A stretch of DNA of 64,000 bases. Source: Bacteroidota bacterium. Lineage in GTDB: Bacteria > Bacteroidota > Ignavibacteria > Ignavibacteriales > Ignavibacteriaceae. A program made the translations under genes and the position numbers. The stretch spans positions 62,001 to 126,000 of the forward strand of contig JAKAGV010000009.1 in the NCBI GenBank assembly GCA_021815405.1, given 5' to 3'. Under the pieces are notes generated by a model, which searched no databases, was not told where the DNA came from, and saw only the letters and a program-made list of their open reading frames with translations. Positions 25,488 to 34,756 of this stretch are shown piece after piece (the stretch's first letter is position 1; every line of letters starts with the position of its first letter).

Positions 25488-28439
25488 TTATTGTAAACTC
25501 CAACGAAGTCCTAATTGCACAACCGGTCCATAATCACTTTCAGACGTAGGGAAACCGTTTCCCTGAACCACATAAGTATCACTTGCATGGTTGAGATCAA
25601 CTAGATTGAGGTAAACGACAAGACCTGGCCACGGCAAGTTTTGTTTGGCTGTTAAGTCCCAACGCGTGTAAGAAATTTTCGCGGGGCGAAGATCTGGAAA
25701 CTGATTTGTTCCGGTCGATACATTTGACTGGTATATCATCGATACGACAACAGAGAAGCCCTTGTAATCGTACCCAACGGAAAGATTGACAACGTTATCT
25801 GGTTGATATAGCAGGCGATCCGTATAAAATGTATCTATATAGGTTGTAACAAACTTCGGAGGAATGTACTCACTTTTTGTGAACGTGTAAAAATATTTTG
25901 CGCTTGAGAAAATATGAGTGTAATTGACGTTAAACACCAAACCACTCAACACTCCCGGCAGGTACCAGAAGTGGGTTTGCCAGTCAATCTCCGCACCGTA
26001 GTCATCAACACGATAGGGGCTGTTAATTTCAGTAGTAACATTGTAAACTTTTGGAGTAGTAGGAGGCGGAATGCCGGGATACGTATTTGATGCATCGGAG
26101 GAGAATTTATTCTGAGTGAATATCATGTCATCTATTCTCTTCAAGAATCCGCCTAAGGTAAGCAGCCCGATAGCGTTGTTAAAGAATGAAAGCTGCACGT
26201 TATAATTCTGCGAATGAGCAGGCTTCAAAGCAAAGTTGTTCCAGGTAACTGCGTTAGAAGATGAAAATATATCTATTTTCGGTATGATGGAAGTGAAGTC
26301 CGGGTATGAAAGTGTGTTGGTATAGGATAGACGAGTTGTTAGCCATGAAAGCGGCTTGTATGTTAGGCTTACGTCTGGCAGCAAATAACCATGATATTGA
26401 TCGATTGTAGTATCATTATGAGGATAGACATCCGGATATCTAATATTTGCCAGGTTTGCATCAAAAATTCTAGCGGTGCGGTAAGATGTTGCAAGACCCT
26501 GGTATCGAACTCCGCCTATCAGCGTGATTTGAGTTCCAATATTGATGGTTGCCATCGCATAAGCTGCACTCTCATACTCATTTCCCCAATAATTGTTGAC
26601 AATGTTGCCATAAGGATCAGGAGTGTAACCCCATGACGTCCAACCCGCGTTAGCAGCTCCCTGACTAACAAAATTCACTATTTGCGACAAAAAGTCGACA
26701 TTCATCGGAAGCGGCGGCGTGTAGTTGCCTTTAAGATAATTTCCGAAATCCAGGCTCTGACTTTCGAACACAGTTATTGGAAGAAGCTGGTTTCCCGAAG
26801 TACTCAGGTTGTAAGGCGGCTGTGCCATAAAAGGATATGCATTAATGATAGCCCGGCGCGGAAGAGTCAGGCTAAAGACTCCACCTCCACCTGCATTGTT
26901 GGCACTGTAAGACCGGTGAGAATAACGATATGATCCGCCAAACTTCACAATTCCTGATAGAACATCTGATACAATTATGTTTTTCGTGATGTCGATTGAC
27001 CCACCAATATTTCTTTGCATTGTAATATTATTGCTGGTGCTGAGAGACAAGAGGTTCATTTGACTTGGGTCGACTTTAGCTGAAGAGACCTGAGCAATCG
27101 TTACAGGTGGTGCAGATTGCGGCACAGTCGCCAGATTCGCCGGGTACTGCTGAAAAGTTGCACCCCATCCTCCGGTGGAAATATTCTCTGAGAGAGAATG
27201 GGAAACTTTTGCGTCCACATCAAACGACAGCACGTTTTCTTTCAAGTCAAGAAGATTTGTAATTACATAAAGCTTTCCGGGTGAGTAAGAGGCGTTGTCG
27301 AAAATCTGGTTTGAAATAAGGCTGTACTGTTGACTCAGTGTATGAGTTGTTGTATTGCTGCCGCTGAAGAAATTCATAAAATCAATCTTACCACCGGGTA
27401 ATTTGTAATCAATATTGAGAGTCCCATTATACCTCTGTGTAATGCTGGGAATGAAGCTGAGGGTGAGACCGTTAAGAATTAAAGGGTTACTGCCAGTATT
27501 CTTTGATGCGAGAGCATAGTTGGCTCCTAATTCATCACTTGATAAATTTTGCCGGTCGACAACTGCTTGTGCGAGAATTCCAAGCCGTTGGTTCAAAAAT
27601 CTTTTCCCAACTGTGGCGGAAAAATTATAGTCACCAAATTGACTCAGTAGACCTTCGTATCTTCCCTGCGCAGATAGCTCTATTTCCGGTGCGCCCGAAG
27701 AGGTTTGCTTTGCTTCCCTTATTTGGAAATTTACAACACCACCCAAAACAGCCGCGTTCATATCGGGGGTTACAGTCTTAAATACCTCGATCCCGCTCAG
27801 CATGTTTGAAGAAATCATGCTCATGTTCACTGCCCGATCACTGCTGCTCGTAGCGGCCATTTCTACACCGTCAATCTCAACCCGGTTGTACTTAGGCTGC
27901 AATCCGTCGATAGAGACTTCATAACCCTGCCCGCCCTGCCTGAGAAGATAAACGCCCGGGAGTCTGCCGACTGACTCGGCAGCATTCTGGTCCGGCAGTT
28001 CCTGAATTCGAGCGGCAGACACAACGTTCACTATCTTGTTCGAGGAAAGCTGCTGGTTTATGGCGGCATTCTGCCCGCTTGCCTGAGCTGTTACAATAAC
28101 AGTTTCCCCTTCAACTCCAACAGGTTCAAGCTTAAAATTCTCAATAAGGTGCTGACCCTTTTTTAAGTCTATACTTACTGTGATTGTTTTGTAACCTATA
28201 TAGGAAACTTTCAAGGTATAAGAACCAGAATTAACATTAGGAATTAAATAGTTACCTTCCATGTCTGAAGAAGCTCCCAGGCTGGTTCCAACAAGCATAA
28301 CATTTGTACCTATCAGAGGCTCATTAGTTGACTTGTCTGTTATTTTACCAGATATTTTTGATGTTTGGGACCACCCGATTTGCGCGAACAGAAAAACAAT
28401 AATTAGAGTAAAAATAGCCTCAAATTTTTGCACACACAT
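25488..28439 (-). CDS. TonB-dependent receptor with carboxypeptidase-regulatory-like N-domain
   Basis: From ATG 28439 (AAGGGA 7 bases upstream; the frame to 28478 would start at TTG) there is a signal peptide, a beta-sandwich 'CarboxypepD_reg' domain, a plug and a 22-strand-type barrel ending in aromatic Arg-Trp-Ser-Leu-Gln. The plug has Val-Val-Ser-Ala-Ala-Arg-Ile-Gln-Glu-Leu-Pro-Asp-Gln-Asn-Ala-Ala-Glu-Ser and Ser-Ile-Asp-Gly-Leu-Gln-Pro. This is the style of the Xanthomonas/Caulobacter carbohydrate receptors (TIGR01782-like) rather than SusC. No SusD gene follows. It presumably imports oligosaccharides across the outer membrane for this locus. The gene looks richer in G+C than its neighbours. 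Confidence 0.9.
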   Translation of the reverse strand: MCVQKFEAIFTLIIVFLFAQIGWSQTSKISGKITDKSTNEPLIGTNVMLVGTSLGASSDMEGNYLIPNVNSGSYTLKVSYIGYKTITVSIDLKKGQHLIENFKLEPVGVEGETVIVTAQASGQNAAINQQLSSNKIVNVVSAARIQELPDQNAAESVGRLPGVYLLRQGGQGYEVSIDGLQPKYNRVEIDGVEMAATSSSDRAVNMSMISSNMLSGIEVFKTVTPDMNAAVLGGVVNFQIREAKQTSSGAPEIELSAQGRYEGLLSQFGDYNFSATVGKRFLNQRLGILAQAVVDRQNLSSDELGANYALASKNTGSNPLILNGLTLSFIPSITQRYNGTLNIDYKLPGGKIDFMNFFSGSNTTTHTLSQQYSLISNQIFDNASYSPGKLYVITNLLDLKENVLSFDVDAKVSHSLSENISTGGWGATFQQYPANLATVPQSAPPVTIAQVSSAKVDPSQMNLLSLSTSNNITMQRNIGGSIDITKNIIVSDVLSGIVKFGGSYRYSHRSYSANNAGGGGVFSLTLPRRAIINAYPFMAQPPYNLSTSGNQLLPITVFESQSLDFGNYLKGNYTPPLPMNVDFLSQIVNFVSQGAANAGWTSWGYTPDPYGNIVNNYWGNEYESAAYAMATINIGTQITLIGGVRYQGLATSYRTARIFDANLANIRYPDVYPHNDTTIDQYHGYLLPDVSLTYKPLSWLTTRLSYTNTLSYPDFTSIIPKIDIFSSSNAVTWNNFALKPAHSQNYNVQLSFFNNAIGLLTLGGFLKRIDDMIFTQNKFSSDASNTYPGIPPPTTPKVYNVTTEINSPYRVDDYGAEIDWQTHFWYLPGVLSGLVFNVNYTHIFSSAKYFYTFTKSEYIPPKFVTTYIDTFYTDRLLYQPDNVVNLSVGYDYKGFSVVVSMIYQSNVSTGTNQFPDLRPAKISYTRWDLTAKQNLPWPGLVVYLNLVDLNHASDTYVVQGNGFPTSESDYGPVVQLGLRWSLQ

Positions 28440-28619
28440 TTTTTTTCCCTTAATATAGAGAAGATTCAAAAACTCCAAACTTTTTATTTAGTGTCTAAAT
28501 AATATCGTCCGATTTAGTTTCTTTAACACCTCAATTAAATAGATACATTATAACTTAGCTTGGCACTCGTTTACAATTACGACATAAGTCGCCTTATTAC
28601 ACTCACTACTTACCTCTCT

Positions 28620-28674
28620 CCCAGAGGGAGAGAAGAGGAAAAGCTCTCCCTTTGAGAGATGACAAGGTGAGAGC
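28620..28674. repeat. REP-like palindromic sequence
   Basis: Two adjacent hairpin-forming sequences lie directly below the stop of the beta-helix gene. The first is CTCTCCC-AGA-GGGAGAG. The second is an imperfect 12-bp stem formed by GCTCTCCCTTTG and CAAGGTGAGAGC. Such CTCTCCC/GGTGAGAG palindromes are typical dispersed intergenic repeats. It could also help end or stabilise the upstream transcript. Confidence 0.6.
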
Positions 28675-28675
28675 A

Positions 28676-30364
28676 TTATTTTAGAAGCACCATTTTCTTT
28701 GTTAAAGCATTATTACCGGATTCTAGCCTATACAGATAAACTCCGCTTGCCAGGTTTGAAGCGTTGAAATCTATTGAGTAGTTTCCTGGCTTTTGATATT
28801 GATTAACCAAAGTAGCGACTTCTTGCCCTAATATATTATATATTTTAAGGGTAACTAAAGCACCCTTTGTAATACTGTATTTAATATTTGTAGTCGGGTT
28901 AAATGGATTCGGGTAGTTTTGGTTTAAGCTAAACTCTGCAGGAATGCCATTATTTGTTTGCTCAATACCTGTAACACCAGGGAACCAATTTAAATCACCA
29001 AGAGGTAATCCATCGCTTCCATTAAGGCTCGCACTATATTTGAAATTCTCCGGTACAGGATATCCTTGCGTTTGAGCCCAGTTACTCGCTACTTGACCGA
29101 ATACGTTAGCTGGATCGGTTACGTTCTGCCTCCAGAGCGGCGAGGTAGAGATTGTTCCGTTCCAGCGCGCGATTGTATACAAATTTAAACCGGCAACCAT
29201 TGGATCCACTATAGATGCTGAAAACCCTGGATCGGTATTTACGTTATTTGAAGCTGATAAGCCGGGCCAAGATGTCTTATCCGCAAACATTGCTGTGGTA
29301 TGACTGTCCATCCAGGCAGGAGGAACGATGTAATTTTTTGTTGTGTCATTGATCGACGCAATAGTGCTATCGATACTCGATTGCCAGAAATAGGCATTGT
29401 TATTTACGACAATACTTCTGCCAGCTTCCGTCCAGTTATATGGCGACTCACTGAACTGGAAAAGTGAATCAAAAACGACCACTCCCGGAGACTCGTTCCC
29501 AAGTCCACCAGCTTTAATAGAAGCGGAATCCAAACCCCAAGCATATGTGTCGTAGAAAATGTTATTCGAAATATATGCACTATCAGCCTGATATATTCGA
29601 AAAGGCATCCAGGCACATCCTACCATTGTGTTGTGATTAAATTGGAAGTATCTAAGATTATCATTGCCCCATATCCCAAAGGCGATTGCAAAGAAAGTAT
29701 TGTTGACAAATTGCAAAGTATCGGCAGCTTCGGCAAATATAATATTAGTCGGAAAGCCGGCTTGAGATTGGATATTTCGGAACTCGCAATTAGTGATATA
29801 AAAGGAGTTGCCCGAGCCGCCATAACTAATCAGGGCACCTTGTCCTGCGGTAAAATCGTCGAACACACAGTGATTGATACGTATCGACGAACCTACTGGA
29901 ATCCCGTCTAAGAGCCTGTCGTCTCCGGCCGTTATTAATCCATCGGGTCGTTTGCCCAGGAAGTAAAGATTATCGAGGTTAAGGTTCCCTTCCAGGTTCT
30001 CAGTAAAACGAGCGGGTGTCGAGTTGTCTTGAAGAATATAAGGTTCAATCACCGGAGGCATACCGGTGATGGGGTTGTTCTTCCCGATTATAGTGAGCGT
30101 TACACCATTGAAATTGGCAGCCATGTTAATCGTAGCGGTAAAGAAATACGTTGTGTCTTGGGTTCCAGTTAGCACGTAAACTCGATTGGGATCCTTCCGG
30201 GCTCCTGTATCAGTGGTATCTCCTGCTATGACATTATTAATATTACCCGGCGGAAGCGGCGATATATAAAGGGTATCCGACGAGGTTTGGGCAAATGCCG
30301 AACCTGACACAATGTACAGTACCGCACTCGCAGTAAATAACATTATGGCAATAATCTTTTTCAT
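28676..30364 (-). CDS. Exported parallel-beta-helix protein with T9SS sorting domain
   Basis: From ATG 30364 (AAGGAG site) there is a signal peptide ending Gly-Ser-Ala-Phe-Ala-Gln and a region of about 350 residues. That region has regularly spaced Asn-rich, beta-helix-like turns (Ile-Thr-Asn-Cys-Glu-Phe, Phe-Val-Asn-Asn-Thr-Phe, Ile-Ser-Asn-Asn-Ile-Phe). The final 80 residues are the T9SS C-terminal domain (Asn-Tyr-Pro-Asn-Pro-Phe-Asn-Pro ... Lys-Met-Val-Leu-Leu-Lys). The beta helix suggests polysaccharide binding or lyase-like chemistry at the cell surface, but no catalytic set is evident. It lies between lacI and the TonB-dependent receptor and probably works with the latter. Confidence 0.8.
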   Translation of the reverse strand: MKKIIAIMLFTASAVLYIVSGSAFAQTSSDTLYISPLPPGNINNVIAGDTTDTGARKDPNRVYVLTGTQDTTYFFTATINMAANFNGVTLTIIGKNNPITGMPPVIEPYILQDNSTPARFTENLEGNLNLDNLYFLGKRPDGLITAGDDRLLDGIPVGSSIRINHCVFDDFTAGQGALISYGGSGNSFYITNCEFRNIQSQAGFPTNIIFAEAADTLQFVNNTFFAIAFGIWGNDNLRYFQFNHNTMVGCAWMPFRIYQADSAYISNNIFYDTYAWGLDSASIKAGGLGNESPGVVVFDSLFQFSESPYNWTEAGRSIVVNNNAYFWQSSIDSTIASINDTTKNYIVPPAWMDSHTTAMFADKTSWPGLSASNNVNTDPGFSASIVDPMVAGLNLYTIARWNGTISTSPLWRQNVTDPANVFGQVASNWAQTQGYPVPENFKYSASLNGSDGLPLGDLNWFPGVTGIEQTNNGIPAEFSLNQNYPNPFNPTTNIKYSITKGALVTLKIYNILGQEVATLVNQYQKPGNYSIDFNASNLASGVYLYRLESGNNALTKKMVLLK

Positions 30365-30490
30365 TTCTGACTCCTTTCGAGTTGTTATTGTTAAGTTAGT
30401 TATTAGTATCAAACTTATCGAATACTATATAAAACAATTCGTGTAATGAAGTGCCGCAGACAAGTTATATGTATGTTAAAGCAAGAACAT

Positions 30491-31501
30491 TCAGTGTTTG
30501 CACCCACACGAACTTCCAATTACAATTTCAGTTGGGAGAACCTCAAAATGTCTTTGTCTTTTTTTATCTCTGTTTATTGCAGCCAATAAATATTTTACGG
30601 CTTTACTTCCTAGGTCATAGATCGGAACGTGTACCGTTGTTAATCTAGGCGTAAGGAATTGACTTAAATAAATATCATCGAACCCTGCAATCGCAACATC
30701 GTCCGGAATCTTAATCCCAAGCTCTTTAGCCGTTTCATAGGCGCCTAGAGCCATCATATCGTTAGCCGCAAAAATTGCATCAGGCTTGATTTTCTGATTC
30801 ATCAGAGTTGTAAAACCAATGCAACCGGTATCAACATCAAATCCTCCGTTTACTATTAATGACGGATCTCGGTTAATCTTATTCTTCTTTAGTGCACTTA
30901 AGTAACCGGCAAACCTCTCTTCGGCGTCGCAGTTGCCTTTGGGACCGTTGATCATTCCAATCTTTTTGTAATTATGAACTTTTATTAAATGTTCAACTAT
31001 ATCGTATGCGCCTTTGAAATTATCTATTTTAATCTGGTTAGTGCCGTTAAAATCTCCGCAAGTATTTACTAAAATCACAGGGGTTTTGCTTTTAGAAATT
31101 ATTTCGAAAATTCCATCTTGGATTTGAGGAGCCATTAAAATTACGCCGTCAACTCTACCGCTGCCCATAAGTTCCATGAGAGTTTCAATTAAATTCCTCT
31201 GACTATGCGAGCTTGATATTAAAACATGCCAATTGCGCTTGTATGCTTCTTCATCTATACTATGAATAAAATCCATAAAGAATTCGCCAACCAGGTCTGG
31301 TAGTACAACGCCAATAGTTTCGGTAGACTGTTTGGATAGGCTTCGGGCTATAGGATTTGGAATATAATTAAGTTCATCAACTATTTTTTGAATTTTGGCT
31401 TTAGTATCGGGTTTAACAAGGTCGCTGTTATTAAGTGCTCTGGATACAGTTGCGATAGAGACTCCCGCTTTCAGAGCTACTTTATGAATGTCGATTTTCA
31501 T
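30491..31501 (-). CDS. LacI-family transcriptional regulator of the glycan locus
   Basis: The 336 residues begin with a classic LacI helix-turn-helix and hinge (Ile-His-Lys-Val-Ala-Leu-Lys-Ala-Gly-Val-Ser; Asn-Pro-Ile-Ala-Arg-Ser-Leu). A sugar-binding effector domain follows, and the unusual end is Ser-Ser-Cys-Gly-Cys-Lys-His. A 20-bp perfect palindrome, typical of LacI operators, overlaps its own promoter, and matching sites lie before the surface-binding-protein gene at 42.6 kb. It is therefore expected to repress itself and the long operon until an oligosaccharide or sugar inducer binds. The inducer is unknown; sophorose-type sugars are the first guess from context. Confidence 0.93.
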   Translation of the reverse strand: MKIDIHKVALKAGVSIATVSRALNNSDLVKPDTKAKIQKIVDELNYIPNPIARSLSKQSTETIGVVLPDLVGEFFMDFIHSIDEEAYKRNWHVLISSSHSQRNLIETLMELMGSGRVDGVILMAPQIQDGIFEIISKSKTPVILVNTCGDFNGTNQIKIDNFKGAYDIVEHLIKVHNYKKIGMINGPKGNCDAEERFAGYLSALKKNKINRDPSLIVNGGFDVDTGCIGFTTLMNQKIKPDAIFAANDMMALGAYETAKELGIKIPDDVAIAGFDDIYLSQFLTPRLTTVHVPIYDLGSKAVKYLLAAINRDKKRQRHFEVLPTEIVIGSSCGCKH

Positions 31502-31611
31502 TTTAATAAATTGTAAAAATATTATTCAATAATTGAGTTAGTGTTTATTATTATTATACGATATCCTAATTCGCACAGATAAAACGCTGAAAGAAGCAAA
31601 GAATATAGGAA

Positions 31612-31631
31612 AAATGTAAACGTTTACATTT
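31612..31631. promoter_or_regulatory. LacI operator before lacI
   Basis: A 20-bp perfect palindrome, AAATGTAAACGTTTACATTT, carries the LacI-family core GTAAACGTTTAC. It sits immediately downstream of the -10 element of the lacI promoter, where a bound repressor would block initiation. Confidence 0.9.
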
Positions 31632-31660
31632 AAACTAATAAACGAATTCCAAATTGTCAA
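31632..31660 (-). promoter_or_regulatory. Promoter of lacI
   Basis: On the minus strand, TTGACA (31655-31660) is followed after exactly 17 bases by TAGTTT (31632-31637). The operator core begins 2 bases further down. The same arrangement recurs at 42.65-42.70 kb. Confidence 0.75.
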
Positions 31661-31716
31661 GTTATATTTTTAATTTACAGTGTTCATGCATTATATGTCA
31701 CTACACCGGAATAAAA

Positions 31717-32526
31717 TTACCCCTTTACCCCACCGAGCATAATTCCCTTTATATAATATTTTTGGAGAGACAGAAATACAAGCACCACAGGTATTATGGT
31801 AACTACCGAGCTAGCCATCATCAGCTCTGTATCCTGGTTATGCTCGCCCATCAGGTTTGCAAGTGCAACGGGAAGAGTGTACATCGAATCGTTCGTCATT
31901 ATAATTAATGGCCAGAGAAAATCATTCCATGTTGCCATGAAGGTAAAGATCGCAAGCGTAATTAAAATCGGTTTTGCAAGAGGAAGTACAAGTGAAAAAT
32001 AAATTTTAAAGTCATTTGCACCGTCAATTTTAGCCGCTTCAATAAGGCTGTCGGGAATAGCCAGCAAATACTGTCTTATTAGAAAAATTCCGAACACACT
32101 TGCCATTCCGGGAATTATTATCGCGAGATATGTGTTTATCAATCCCATATATTTTAGCATTAAAAATAATGGAAGCATTGTTACTTGTGCCGGCACAATC
32201 ATAAAACTAAGAAGCAGTTTAAACAAGCTCTTCTCCCCAGCAAATCTATATTTTGCAAAAGCATATCCAGCCATCGAATTAATAAAGAGAGACACAATCG
32301 TTACTCCGACAGAAACTACCACACTGTTAAGAAAATAGCGGAATACATTTAGCCTTGAAAATAAATGTTTGTACTGTATAAAAGTCACTTTGTCCGGAAG
32401 AAATCTTGGCGGGTAAACGTTCGCATGCCCGTTTGCCATCAGTGAAGCGGAAATCATCCAGACAAATGGAAGGAGACATAATATTGCAGCTAATATAAGA
32501 ATTGAATAAAGTAAGGCTTTCTTCAT
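31717..32526 (-). CDS. Carbohydrate ABC transporter permease, MalG type
   Basis: The 269 residues form six membrane helices. The EAA loop reads Glu-Ala-Ala-Lys-Ile-Asp-Gly-Ala-Asn-Asp, the coupling helix that contacts the ATPase, and the protein ends Met-Leu-Gly-Gly-Val-Lys-Gly. It pairs with the MalF-type permease whose stop it overlaps by 4 bases. The matching ATPase is not in the window; a shared MsmK-type ATPase elsewhere is the usual solution. It is the last gene of the operon read from the 42.6-kb promoter. Confidence 0.95.
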   Translation of the reverse strand: MKKALLYSILILAAILCLLPFVWMISASLMANGHANVYPPRFLPDKVTFIQYKHLFSRLNVFRYFLNSVVVSVGVTIVSLFINSMAGYAFAKYRFAGEKSLFKLLLSFMIVPAQVTMLPLFLMLKYMGLINTYLAIIIPGMASVFGIFLIRQYLLAIPDSLIEAAKIDGANDFKIYFSLVLPLAKPILITLAIFTFMATWNDFLWPLIIMTNDSMYTLPVALANLMGEHNQDTELMMASSVVTIIPVVLVFLSLQKYYIKGIMLGGVKG

Positions 32527-33407
32527 AAGTTTGTCTCCCGCTGCATTTTAAGTTGAATAAGGCTGATTATTAGGATTATGATAAACAAAATAAAAGCGAG
32601 TGCAGCAGAATAGCCCATATTCCACCACATGAAGCCTTCGCGGTACATATAAAGCACAATGCTAAGTGTACTATTAAGAGGTCCGCCTTGGGTCATTACA
32701 TAAGGTTCAGCAAACAATTGAAAGTATCCTATCATCGTAATGATGCTGACAAACAGAGTCGTCGGCGCCAGCATCGGCAAGGTGATGCTCTTAAATTTAT
32801 TCCACTCTGAAGCTCCTTCAAGGTTTGCCGCTTCATACAAATCTTCGGGTATGTTTTGAAGACCGGCTATAAAAATTATCATATTGTATCCAAAGTTCTT
32901 CCAGACCGCCATTAAAATAATTGCGGGCATAGCCCACAGCGGATTACCAAGCCAATCAATTGGATGAACTCCGATAAATCCAAGAAAATAATTCAAAATT
33001 CCGAATTGAGGGTTGTAAATAAATCTCCACAAAATTGAAACAGCTACAAGTGTAGTTACTACCGGCATAAAATAAACCAGCCGAAATATTCCTTTAAACC
33101 TCACAAGCCTGGAACTTAAAAATAAAGCCGCACCAAGAGATACAGCAATTGAAAGCGGTCCGCCGACAACGACAAAATAAAAGGTGTTCTTTAGCGACTG
33201 CCAGAAAAGCGGATCTTTAAATATTTCGATGTAATTCTGCAGCCCGATAAATCTTGCGTAACTTAAATTGCCTAAGGAGTAAATATCAAAATCAGTGAAG
33301 CTCATTACTAAAGCTGCAAGTACGGGTATCAAAAAGAAAATAAAAATCGCAAGCAGTGCCGGAGATAAGAATAAGTAAGCAGCCGATATTTTACTCCGTT
33401 TGTCCAT
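32523..33407 (-). CDS. Carbohydrate ABC transporter permease, MalF type
   Basis: The 294 residues contain six membrane helices and the EAA motif Glu-Ala-Ala-Asn-Leu-Glu-Gly-Ala-Ser-Glu. The N-terminus (Leu-Phe-Leu-Ser-Pro-Ala-Leu-Leu) and the segment with Pro-Tyr-Val-Met-Thr-Gln-Gly-Gly-Pro are typical of CUT1 sugar importers. It lies 9 bases after the binding-protein gene and overlaps the MalG-type gene, completing the usual binding protein-MalF-MalG order. Confidence 0.95.
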   Translation of the reverse strand: MDKRSKISAAYLFLSPALLAIFIFFLIPVLAALVMSFTDFDIYSLGNLSYARFIGLQNYIEIFKDPLFWQSLKNTFYFVVVGGPLSIAVSLGAALFLSSRLVRFKGIFRLVYFMPVVTTLVAVSILWRFIYNPQFGILNYFLGFIGVHPIDWLGNPLWAMPAIILMAVWKNFGYNMIIFIAGLQNIPEDLYEAANLEGASEWNKFKSITLPMLAPTTLFVSIITMIGYFQLFAEPYVMTQGGPLNSTLSIVLYMYREGFMWWNMGYSAALAFILFIIILIISLIQLKMQRETNL

Positions 33408-33416
33408 GAACTTTTT

Positions 33417-34709
33417 TTACTTCCCTTCCCTTTTTAATATCCATCTTCGTTTTGCTAAAATTAAATCTGTATCTTTATCTAAAAGCTTAAGCGCTTGTTC
33501 CGGGCTCATTATTCCTCGCGCTGCGTATTCAGCATATTGCTGAACCTTACCAGAAACAATGTGTTCCCATTCCGGCACTTTTGGCATCGGGACAACATTA
33601 TGCAACTGTTCATAAAATGCTTTAAGATATTTATTATTTGTTAAGACAGTATCCTGCCAAGCATCAATTAAAGATGGAAGGTCTGATGACATCTTAAAAA
33701 ATTGTACTTGTGAAGATTTCTCTGAAAGGAATTCGATAAGCTTCCAAGCTTCTTGTTTATGCTTTGATGCTTTAAACATTACCAGACTAGAGCCGCCAGC
33801 CAAAGAAACACCGGGATATTTATTATGATCATAAGCCGGAAGCGGCGCGGTCATCCATGAATTTTGAACCGAAGCAGGCAGTCTATCCTTAAATTCGGTA
33901 ACATTCCATGGACCCGTAATGTACATTGCAAAGAAGCCGCTTGCAAAAGCCTGATATAAATTTGAAACCAGAGTCATGTCAACCGGCGCAAGCTTTAGTT
34001 TATAAAAGTTAACAAGAAACCGGAAAGCCGTTTCAAATTGCGGGTCTTCAAAGTTCCCATAAGAATTATTATCTTTCAAGAGAGTGGCGCCAGCCTGCAT
34101 TCCAAAAATAATGAAAGGAGCCCACTCATTAGTTGGAACAAAAATAGCATACTTTTGTTGGTTCCCGTACATCTTCTTTATTTTCTTTGAAACGTCGTAA
34201 AGCTGCTCCCACGTTTTTGGAGGAGAATTATATCCGGCTTTCTTTAAGATATCGCTCCGATAAAACAGGACTCGCGTATCAACGTACCACGGTATTCCGT
34301 AAACTTTCCCATCGATAAGATTAGTCTTCCATATGCCAGGGAAAAAATTTTTTTCTTTTATTGATTTTGAATTATTAATCCACGTGTCTAAATCTTCCAA
34401 AGAATTAAGCGCAACAAACTCCGGTATCCAGGTGTTTCCAAGCTGAACAATATCCGGTGTTGTCTCGCTGGCATAAGCTGTAATTAACTTTTCATGAGCG
34501 GCAGTCCATGGTATTGCCTGTACCTTAACTCTTATGCCTGGATTGAGTTTTTCAAATTCGGTAGTTAATTTTTTAACATGTTCAGCTTCGGCACCGAATG
34601 CCCAGAAATCAATCTGCACTTTGCCGTTGCGACTCCCGCACTGCAGAGCAAAAATGGAAACTAACGCTAAAAAAATTAATTGGTAGAAAATATTTAAATA
34701 TCTTTTAAT
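33417..34709 (-). CDS. Carbohydrate ABC transporter substrate-binding lipoprotein; start codon apparently ATT
   Basis: The mature part is a family-1 extracellular solute-binding protein (Phe-Trp-Ala-Phe-Gly near the start; Ile-Pro-Trp-Tyr-Val-Asp-Thr-Arg; Tyr-Ile-Thr-Gly-Pro-Trp). The first conventional start is a GTG at 34619, already inside the mature protein. Reading 30 codons further back gives Ile-Lys-Arg-Tyr, a hydrophobic helix and the lipobox Ala-Leu-Gln-Cys, an excellent lipoprotein signal. The only candidates to open it are ATT codons: the first at 34709, just after in-frame TAG 34713-34715, and another six codons on. Either ATT initiates, or a base was lost or miscalled. Located between GH144 and the permeases. 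Confidence 0.85.
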   Translation of the reverse strand: MKRYLNIFYQLIFLALVSIFALQCGSRNGKVQIDFWAFGAEAEHVKKLTTEFEKLNPGIRVKVQAIPWTAAHEKLITAYASETTPDIVQLGNTWIPEFVALNSLEDLDTWINNSKSIKEKNFFPGIWKTNLIDGKVYGIPWYVDTRVLFYRSDILKKAGYNSPPKTWEQLYDVSKKIKKMYGNQQKYAIFVPTNEWAPFIIFGMQAGATLLKDNNSYGNFEDPQFETAFRFLVNFYKLKLAPVDMTLVSNLYQAFASGFFAMYITGPWNVTEFKDRLPASVQNSWMTAPLPAYDHNKYPGVSLAGGSSLVMFKASKHKQEAWKLIEFLSEKSSQVQFFKMSSDLPSLIDAWQDTVLTNNKYLKAFYEQLHNVVPMPKVPEWEHIVSGKVQQYAEYAARGIMSPEQALKLLDKDTDLILAKRRWILKREGK

Positions 34710-34756
34710 ACCCTATCTCAAGTTTTTTAAGAAATAATTTTTATTAGCAGCGGTCC

